64,000 nucleotides of DNA from Lycocorax pyrrhopterus obiensis (taxonomy: Eukaryota > Chordata > Aves > Passeriformes > Paradisaeidae): contig JACSVZ010000011.1 in the NCBI GenBank assembly GCA_014706295.1, positions 13,585,329-13,649,328 of the forward strand, read 5' to 3'. The position numbers were made by a program, and so were the translations under genes. Below the pieces are notes generated by a model, which did no database searches, had not been told where the DNA came from, and saw only the letters and a program-made list of their open reading frames with translations. Of the stretch, positions 56,635 through 64,000 are shown piece by piece. The stretch's first letter is position 1; each line of letters opens with the position of its first letter.

Positions 56635-57200
56635 TAGAATCACAGAATGGTTTGGGTTGTAAGGGACCTCAGAATTCCAACCTCTCTGCCATGGTCAGGA
56701 ATGCCACCCACTAGACCAGGTTGCTCAAAGCCCCATCCAACTTGGTCTTGAACACTTCCAGGGATGGGGCATCCACAGTTTTTCTGGGCAACCTGAGCCA
56801 GTGCCTCACCATCCTTTGAGTAAAGAATTTCTTCCTAACACCTAATCTAAATCTCTCCTCTTCTAGCTTAAAACTACTCCCCCTTGTCCTATCACTCTCT
56901 GCCTGCATAAAAACCTCTCTCTTCTTTTTTTGGTAAGCTTCCTTTAAGTACTGGAAGGGGCTCTAAGATCTCTCCAAAGCCTTCTCTGCTGCAGGCTGAG
57001 CAGGTCTAACTCTCTCAGCCCGTCCTCACAGAAGAGGTGCTCCAGCCCTAGGATCATCTTTGTGGCCTCCTCTGGACCTGCTCTAACAGGTCCATGTCAT
57101 TCCTGTGCTGAGGACTCCAGATCTGGATGCAGTGCTCCAAGGTGGGTCTCATGAGGGCAGAGGGGGAGAATCACCTCTCTCAATATGTGCTGCAGCCAGC
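56635..57200 (-). repeat. CR1 LINE 3' fragment (about 565 bp)
   Basis: The longest CR1 copy in the window: 'agaatcacagaatggtttgg', 'cttgaacacttccagggatg', 'gtaaagaatttcttcctaac', 'cccccttgtcctatcactct' and 'tctctcagcccgtcctcaca'. The minus-strand translation keeps the CR1 tail pattern FRLGVRKKFFTQRMVRHW. Confidence 0.93.
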
Positions 57201-57964
57201 CTGAGGTGTGAATTTAAAAAAAAAATTATTCCTCTCCCTTCTTTCCCTTGTGGCACACATGGGTATTTGAGCCCCTCAAGTGAGACCTTCCTGATTTCTG
57301 TCCCTACAAAATACCTCCTGTGAGGCTTCCTGATGGTTAACTGCAGGCCATGGTTGCACGTGGCACTGAACAACATCTTGAATTGTAGCTGGAGACCTAG
57401 TAATTGAGTTGTTTCTGTTCCTTCAGATGGTGAGCGTGACCAGCTGTTGTTATGTAGTCTCTCCTTCAGTCCTTCTGGGAAATCACACCATGATTATATT
57501 TCTGGCTTAAGAAATTTTTTTCCCTAATCAGACCGGGCCTCACAAAGAGGTTGCCACTTAGTGGTAATTACTTGCTTTAGAAGCTGAATGTCTCCTGAGG
57601 ATTGCAAATAGCGGATTATCAAATTAATTAGTTAAACCAAGATGTGCTTTTGTGAAGCCAAGACCTGCTTTACTTGTGATCTGAAATAAAGGTTTAAATG
57701 TTATTAAACTGCATACAACCCGTTCTTGTCTCCCTAATGGGGAGAGAGAGTTAGTTCTTTCCTGAAATGTAGTTGGTACAAAGGGCTGCTTGCAGCTCTA
57801 CTTGCTGCAGCACTTGCTGCCTTTCTTTCACAAACCCTGTTTTGAGCAAAATCTATCGCTGGTTTTAAGGCTTGTTCTGGGTGGGGTCTAACGCTGCTTC
57901 TCGGTGGCTTCCCCTGTTTTTGTAGGCTGCTAAGTGGAAGGGGTATAGGGTTGGAGCTGGACTT

Positions 57965-58012
57965 CAGTGGTCCTTGTGGATCCCTTCCAAGTTAGGATAT
58001 TCTATGAGGGTT
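57965..58012 (+). repeat. Short CR1-family tail
   Basis: 'cagtggtccttgtggatccc' and 'ttccaagttaggatattcta' match the same tail type as the copy at 46166-46217. Confidence 0.6.
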
Positions 58013-60224
58013 CATGGTGGATAGCTCGGTGGGATGGTAACATACCTTTCCTTTCAGGGTACAGCTTAATCCATGGGATATCTGCATTGCCATGTCTGTG
58101 GACATGGGAGCTGGTGGAGAACCCCAGCCCGGTGATGAGATGCCTGGAAGTAGATTCAGAGATATCCACTTATCAATGGCTTAGCAGGAGCCATAGGTCC
58201 TGGAGTAGTGCTCTGCCACAGCCCATTCCCAGGCTCTCCATTCCCTCGGAAGTCTCTGTGGCCATAGGAGGTTCCCTATGTTGTGCTGAGGACTGCACCA
58301 GTGATCACTCTAAGCTAACATGGAGCTAATGGGGGTATTTTCCTAAGAGCTGCTGGCCACAGTAATGTAATCATCCTGCTAACATCCATATTGCACAACT
58401 TCCCCTAGGTCAGGAGATGTCCTTATCTGGCATCTAAAACATCTGTCCTGTGTTGCTTCCAGCATAGCTAAATCCTGTTCATAAAAGAATTGAGCATTTC
58501 CTGATTTGCACAACTGAAAATAAGTAGAACTCTGCTAAGTGTTGGCTCAAAGGCAGAGGTCCTTTCCCTTCCTCTTACCTCTGTCTGTGCTCTCTCCCAG
58601 CTCTAGGTTGTGGTACTGCTTTAGGCACTTGAGATATACTGCAACTCCAGACCAGATCCAGGAAAGGAGAAAGGAAGCAAGGGGAAAGAGATGAGGGTCT
58701 GAAGTTAGAACCTCTGAAATTTTCAGAACAGTTGTACTGACCCTTCTTCCACCTCCTTTTCTTTCAACTCTGGGGAGGCCCCACAGCCTTCAAAGGTTGG
58801 CCCCAATCCTTCCTAATGCCAGCGTTTGCTGCCTTTTGCTATAATTCACCTCTGGGGCAGGCTGTGCTTAGCAATAGTCAGCTGCTGCTGAAGGTGGGTA
58901 CCAAAGCAGTTCCCTTGGTGTAAAATTGCCCCTCAGTCCATGCAAAGGACCCGGGTCTGGGGGACCTAGGTCTCTGCCAGCACAGATGACAGTAGCCTTT
59001 TGCAGTGACTTCAGCAATTAAACCAACCCTGAGGTACGCGCAGGCCTCGTGCAAGAGCGAGAAGCTGCCCCTACGAAGAGACAGAGTGAGACTGTGCTGG
59101 GAACAAGCACAGCATTGTTGTCAGCCTCAGTCAAGAGGGGCTTTTTAACACCCACTGAAGTGCGGGCTACAGCTGTCTCCCATGTGCTTGTGCGGGAAAT
59201 GGATCTACAATGCAGAAGAGGGAAAGGCCACTTTGCAATTAAAAAAAAAAAGGAAACTATATTAGGATCCAGCCATGAGTAAACAGCAGTGCGATGTTCC
59301 CCTTAGCACTGTGCCATGGCACAGGAAATCACGTCACTGCCTCCGACTGGGATGGGGGTGAGCTGAACTCAGGCTCTTCAGCCTGGAAATCCGTATGGGG
59401 GAAGGTGCTCCTGAGCTTTAAGTGCAGTGTAGGAAAGGGAGGAGGTGTGAGATTGGGCTCTAAGCTGCTCTTGTGTTTGACAGCCTCTATAAATGGCACC
59501 GCCGATTTCCCTGCATCATTCTGAGTGGTGCTGGCTTGAGAGCTTGTGGAAAGCTTTCTTTTGTCATGGAAAATGGGATAGGAACAAGGCTCTGAGTACC
59601 TATGTGGTGCCTTCCTCAACTGTTTATGGGGATGCTGCAAGCTCCTACACCACTTTTTTCTTTCTGGCCATCAAAGAGTTGGAATTAGGTGGCTTGACAG
59701 TGTCTCACCTGCTAACTCAGAACTAAAAGAGATTACAACCTTGTGCTCCCAGGCCTGTGCAAGCCACCTGAAGGAGTGAGGAAAGCCAAAAGCTGCTCAC
59801 CCTGGATCTGCTGCCAAAGGTCTGGGTGTAGGAGACTCGACCGGTTCAGTAACAGCATGGGAGCAGGTTCTCTGCTCCAACCCCTTCATCCCCATGGGCT
59901 CTGGAGATGTCCCAGTAATGGCTCTGCGTTGCCCTTTGTGCTGCCGGGGGAGCACATGACTCTGTTTCAAAGGTGAGGTAGCTCCTGGCTTGTGCAGTAG
60001 CCCCCCTGAAGGAGCAGGAGCTTTGGCCTGCAACTGGAATAGCCCCGAAGAGCCCAGGCTAGGTACCCAGGCTTCTGATGGCCAGACTCTTTTGAGACTT
60101 CAGATCTACTTGGAGACTGGTCCCTCTGCAGACTCCAGGGTAGTTGCAGTGACCTGTTTGCTGGATAAAAATAGTTGTGTGCAAGGATGGGGCAATCACA
60201 TATGGTATAATTTTTGGGGTTGTC

Positions 60225-60296
60225 CTGTGCAGAACAATGAATTGGATTTGATCACTGTGGGTCCCTCCCAGCTCAGTATTTCTCTATGATTCTACA
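60225..60296 (+). repeat. Short CR1-family tail
   Basis: 'gtgcagaacaatgaattgga', 'tttgatcactgtgggtccct' and 'tttctatgattctac' match a CR1 3' end in sense orientation. Confidence 0.7.
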
Positions 60297-62190
60297 ATTT
60301 GGGTTAGCCCTGGGCAGCCATGGCCTCTTGAAAGGAAACCTACATGTAATGCTGCAGTTGTAGGAACAGCAGGGACATTTCCATAAAACATCTGGATGTG
60401 AGAGGCATGTTGGATCTCTTCTACCTCCTTTTATTCTGTGATGGGGATATGCCTCCAACAGAAATAGCTTGGTACTTCTGATAGCACAAAGCTTGTCACG
60501 GCCAGTCATGTGCGTGCTGCAGAGACATCGCTCTTGATGCTCCCTCCTCTCTGGGAGTGGGCCAGTCCCTAGGGAAACTCCCAGCACCTGCAGGAAAATA
60601 TTGCAAAGGTTAGCCAAATGTAGCCATTCTCATTGCCTGGGAGATGTGCTGGGGGAATAGATGAAGGGCAAAGCCACTCTGCAAATGTAGCCTATGCAGA
60701 CCCTGAAAGCTGTGGTCAGAGGCTCTGCTGGGGAAGTATGCCAGGCTCCTCATCCTCCTGATATGAATATGAGGGGGAAAGAAAGGCTCTTTTGCATCCA
60801 CAGACAAGATCTAAGATCTCAAATTAGTTGTTGCAGATGACAACTAGGTTGTGCCTGTGCTCAGTTGTTAATACTTGTTGAGGTGGCAGGGATGCTCTCC
60901 TTCACCCAGTTTGGCATTAGCAACTGCTGTCACCTGACATGGACGCTGCCTACAGAGGCAGTGCTGCTGTGGGGAGAAGGTGACAGGCTGTTTGAGGCCA
61001 TGGGGGAGCCTCTGACAGCACGGGCTGGTTGCAAGCCCAGTGCTGAACAGTGAGGCAGCTGCTCAGCTCTGGTCACTGTCACAGCCCCTTTTAGGAGGAC
61101 ATCTCTTTGGCAAACTGCAACCCTGCAGGGACTGTCATCCAGCCTTGCTGCCAATAGGAAATGCAGCAGCACACCAAGCAGCTGGTGGATTGAATGGTTG
61201 GCTTTGGGGTTGCTCAAATTCCTGGCTGCTGGTTAGGTCTGGAAACATGTGATATGCATGGGGTTTTAGGGCAAACTGTTGGCAGTCCTGTCTGGGAGAG
61301 GAGTATCTGAAGGTGGTCTTGAGCTGGACTAGCTCGCATGGCCTCTGCTGCTGGCCCTGTGGAGCAGGGTTTGGGAAGGCTGTGGGACTCTGCCCCTTGA
61401 GCCAAGGCAGCAGAGGTGTTGGTAGCAGTTGCTCCAGCTTCAGCAGGCAAGTACCCTTTGCTGTTCTACTTGTTCATGCAGGAGAAGATGTCTTCCCTTC
61501 TGCTGTAGGTCCTCACATCCTGCCTGAGTCACCCTGTCTCTTGGGATGGATTGGTTTGTGTGACCTCTCCCATAAGTGGGGTCAACCAAGTTCCAGCATT
61601 GTGAACTCCTTGATGGAGGGTCAGTCCCAACCGAGGCTGCTGAGACCATGCACTGCTCAGGCTGAAGAGGCAGTTTCTGGTCCCAGGCCCTGCATCTCGT
61701 GCCCAGGGCTCTAAGGTTTTGCCTGTGTGTCACTTCCCGCCCTGCTTCCCGTTACACAAAGCCTTTGTGTGTCAGCAGATCCTGGGATGCCCCGCGGCAC
61801 CTGCCTCTCTCCTCTCTCTCTGCCTCTGTGGCTCTGCCCTTTCCCGTTGTCACTTCTGGAGGCCGCTGCCTGCCTGTTTGGTGACCTTCCCCACTGCTCG
61901 GGCAGTATTTTGGCCCCTGGCCATCTTAAACAATTAATGGAGGGGTGGAGAAACTTGCCGTGTTAAATTACTTCCTCCTTTGGGAGGGGGTGAGGTCTCC
62001 ACATCTCTCGCCGGATCCCAATGCAGTTTGTTGCTGTTGCCTGAAGCGGTCACTGCTCTCTGTTTTCCTTCTAGAAGTTAGAAAAACAATATTTCAGAGC
62101 GATCTCCCTGTATTTCTCGGCATTTTACTTAACCTGCAGCGGTGCCTCAGGATCTCGTGGAGTTGAGAAACGTCTCTGGACTTAGAGAAA

Positions 62191-64000
62191 AACAATCCGA
62201 GAGGAGGCGAGGGGGAAGGATTTTGCTGGAAACCTCTTTGGGAAGCTGGAGACCTTCTCGGGATGCCTGCCTTATTCTCCTCTAGCAGTTATTCAGATCT
62301 TCCCGGGCGAAGGCAGCTCCCTGCCACGACGCGTCTGCATTAAGCAGGTCTGTGCGGCGGGCCAGGCGCTCTGAGGGACGCGGACAGCAGCGATGCCGTA
62401 AGGAGCAGCCTGGGAGCACTTCTGGCTCTGCCCGTGTCCGTAAGGTCCCCGCAGGGCTGGGGGATGCGGCACCCTCCTCTCGCTATGCCCCTCTGCCGTC
62501 TAGCGCTGGAGTTGGCTGTCAGAGAAACCTTCGAGGTCCCCTGCTCAGCCCCGGTAGTGTCATGAGTTAGATTAGTTGGAGCTGTGCTGGGGGCGGTGAG
62601 GGCTTGGATTACAGTCCAGAACTCAAAGTGCTTCGGTGGTTCACGTCGGAGGGGAGAGGAGACGCCCCGTCGCACACATGGAGGAAAAAGAGAAGAAACG
62701 CTGTCTTTGGAAGTGAGGGGGAATAAAAGGAGGCCGGGAACATGGTAAGGAAATCTCTGCGAAGGGCTCTTGCCCTGGGCACGAGCAGGGCTGTGCGGGA
62801 CGAAGCTGCTATTGGGGCAGCCTGCCCGGAGCCAGCGCACGGCGCTAATGCCGGGAGTGGGAAACAGCTCTTTTGGCATTTCCCGTTACTCGAGTGGCAC
62901 ACTGTACTCTTGGTGCCAGTCCTGGGCGGTGGCTGCAGGGACATGGACTTCTTGTTGGCACTGACCCCTGTGAGGTGCCTGTCGGGGTACAGCGCTGGAG
63001 CGAGAAGCTGGGATGGGTCAGTTCGGGCAGAGTCTTGTCTTTTGTGCTGCTTGGATGCTGGGCTCTCCTCCTGCCCTCACTCTTTGCCAGTCCTGCTCTG
63101 TGGCTCTGGGCATTGCCCTCTTGCAGAGCCTTTTCTCCTGCCCAGGGTGGGCATCCAGAGAACCCCTGGAGCTGGGCAGGGACCCTTCCTTTTCAGTGTC
63201 AAGTTCTGCACATGGGGATCTTTGTTTGGAGAGGGGAAAGGATGGTGAGCCCAGTGGGCAGCAGAGCACCCAGACTCCCTGGGAGTGGCTGCAGGGCCAT
63301 CCCCTGCCCAGCCACACTGGCACTGCCCTGCAAACAGAGGTGCCCAGCCCTGGGCTGTCAGCGGCTGGAGGGATTGCTGGCCAGGGTGGTGACATCCCAC
63401 TGAGCACCAGTCAGCTTCTGATGGTTTGCTCCTAGGCTCAGGCTGAGATCCATGTGCCCAGCAGCCCCAAATCTCCTGGAGGGGTCCTGCTATGCCATGG
63501 GCCACTTCCCCACAGCAAAGGGAACAAAGTCCATGAAGGGGACAAGCAGCTTGCCCTGCTGCTGTGCCTGGCAGTGACTTGCTCTTTCTTAAAAGTTCAG
63601 CTTCTGAGCCTGGAGAAACCTGGCTTTAACTGAAAGATGAATTGACCAACTTCTGGCTTCTGCAAGTTGAGCTAAGTTTATAGACCCATGTCTTTTTCCT
63701 TTGCCACCCTCCAGCTCCTCTGCAGAGAATCCTGCGGTGCTCTTTACCCTCATGTGCCTGTCAGAGCTATGGTGTGCTCTCCTCTGCCATCCTTCTGTGG
63801 AGGCCTGCAGGCATCTCACTTCTACTTCTCCACCCCAGTCAGAAGACCTCTTTCCCTCACCCCATGCTTAGTGTGTTCCTGGCAATTTTTGGTCTATGCA
63901 GGTTATATTATGAAGTTGAAATTGAAGGAGAGCACTGTTTGGGGTTGTGCAGGGTTGGTGCCATCCCTTGTAGTCCCATGGGCTGCATTTTGCCATATGG
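62191..64000. other. Right end of the window without a recognised gene
   Basis: CpG content rises moderately at 62250-62560. The sequence AATAAAAGG then ACATG|GTAAGG at 62722-62750 could suggest a start codon followed at once by a donor, but nothing downstream supports an exon chain. Confidence 0.45.

Larger units (their letters stand above)
57201..62190. other. Long stretch without a recognised gene
   Basis: Apart from short CR1-like tails at about 57965-58012 and 60225-60296 and an A-run near 59240, I see no repeat or exon that I can defend. An A/T-rich segment around 57580-57710 includes an AATAAA but no upstream coding exon. Confidence 0.5.

Noticed and set aside
56711..56908. Minus-strand frame with FRLGVRKKFFTQRMVRHW
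   Set aside because: This is the usual translation of a CR1 LINE 3' fragment, not a host gene.
62722..62750. AATAAAAGG followed by ATG|GTAAGG, as if a start codon were split off by an intron
   Set aside because: No transcription or downstream exon evidence is visible, and a bare ATG before a donor can arise by chance.
48431..64000. Search for PLEKHG4 coding exons (CRAL-TRIO-like, DH, PH)
   Set aside because: No segment with the expected motifs was found on either strand, so the gene is not called.
1..64000. CRISPR arrays, operons, prophage, tRNA or rRNA genes
   Set aside because: None seen; the window is a bird-like nuclear locus with intron-containing genes.

Overview
This is a vertebrate nuclear window, almost certainly from a bird. 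CR1-type LINE fragments recur on both strands (about a dozen, many ending in the avian CR1 tail 'attctatgattctatga' or its complement). Introns are short, CpG islands mark the promoters, and two genes lie in the head-to-head order known from human 16q22.1 (avian chromosome 11 synteny). There are no bacterial features, CRISPR arrays or prophage.

Layout. (1) 1-7842: mostly non-coding, with old CR1 fragments and one short unidentified reading frame at the left edge. (2) 7843-8137, minus strand: first coding exon of HSD11B2, with a TATA box and GC boxes just upstream. Exons 2-5 are not recognisable in the 7.8 kb downstream of it. (3) 8345-9605: a degenerate GGCTC/AGCTC pentamer array interleaved with about 17 copies of a roughly 26-bp motif. 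(4) 10245-13983, minus strand: a set of coding-like segments with splice-like borders and an intact terminal exon plus poly(A) signal. I cannot identify the gene, and two segments carry in-frame stops, so it may be a pseudogene. (5) 16115-32623, minus strand: FHOD1, a diaphanous-related formin, traced as 25 coding exons with splice sites and phase. (6) 34341-48430, plus strand: SLC9A5 (NHE5), 16 coding exons with a long 3' UTR. (7) 48431-64000: no gene I can name; CR1 copies, two unassigned CpG-rich blocks, a fold-back repeat and a weak candidate for a new plus-strand gene start near 54.7-54.9 kb.

Gene relations. FHOD1 and SLC9A5 diverge from a 1.7-kb GC-rich interval. FHOD1 is an actin regulator controlled by autoinhibition (FH3/DID with DAD) and ROCK-type basic C-terminal sites. 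SLC9A5 is an endosomal/plasma-membrane Na+/H+ exchanger. HSD11B2 inactivates cortisol/corticosterone in the endoplasmic reticulum. They share location, not a pathway.

Main points for a second look: the reading-frame break in FHOD1 coding exon 15; the possible decaying gene between HSD11B2 and FHOD1; the pentamer array in which junction CpGs survive only next to the HSD11B2 CpG island; the GC-AG intron of SLC9A5; and a 24-nt FHOD1 microexon. I found no convincing wholly new biological system.
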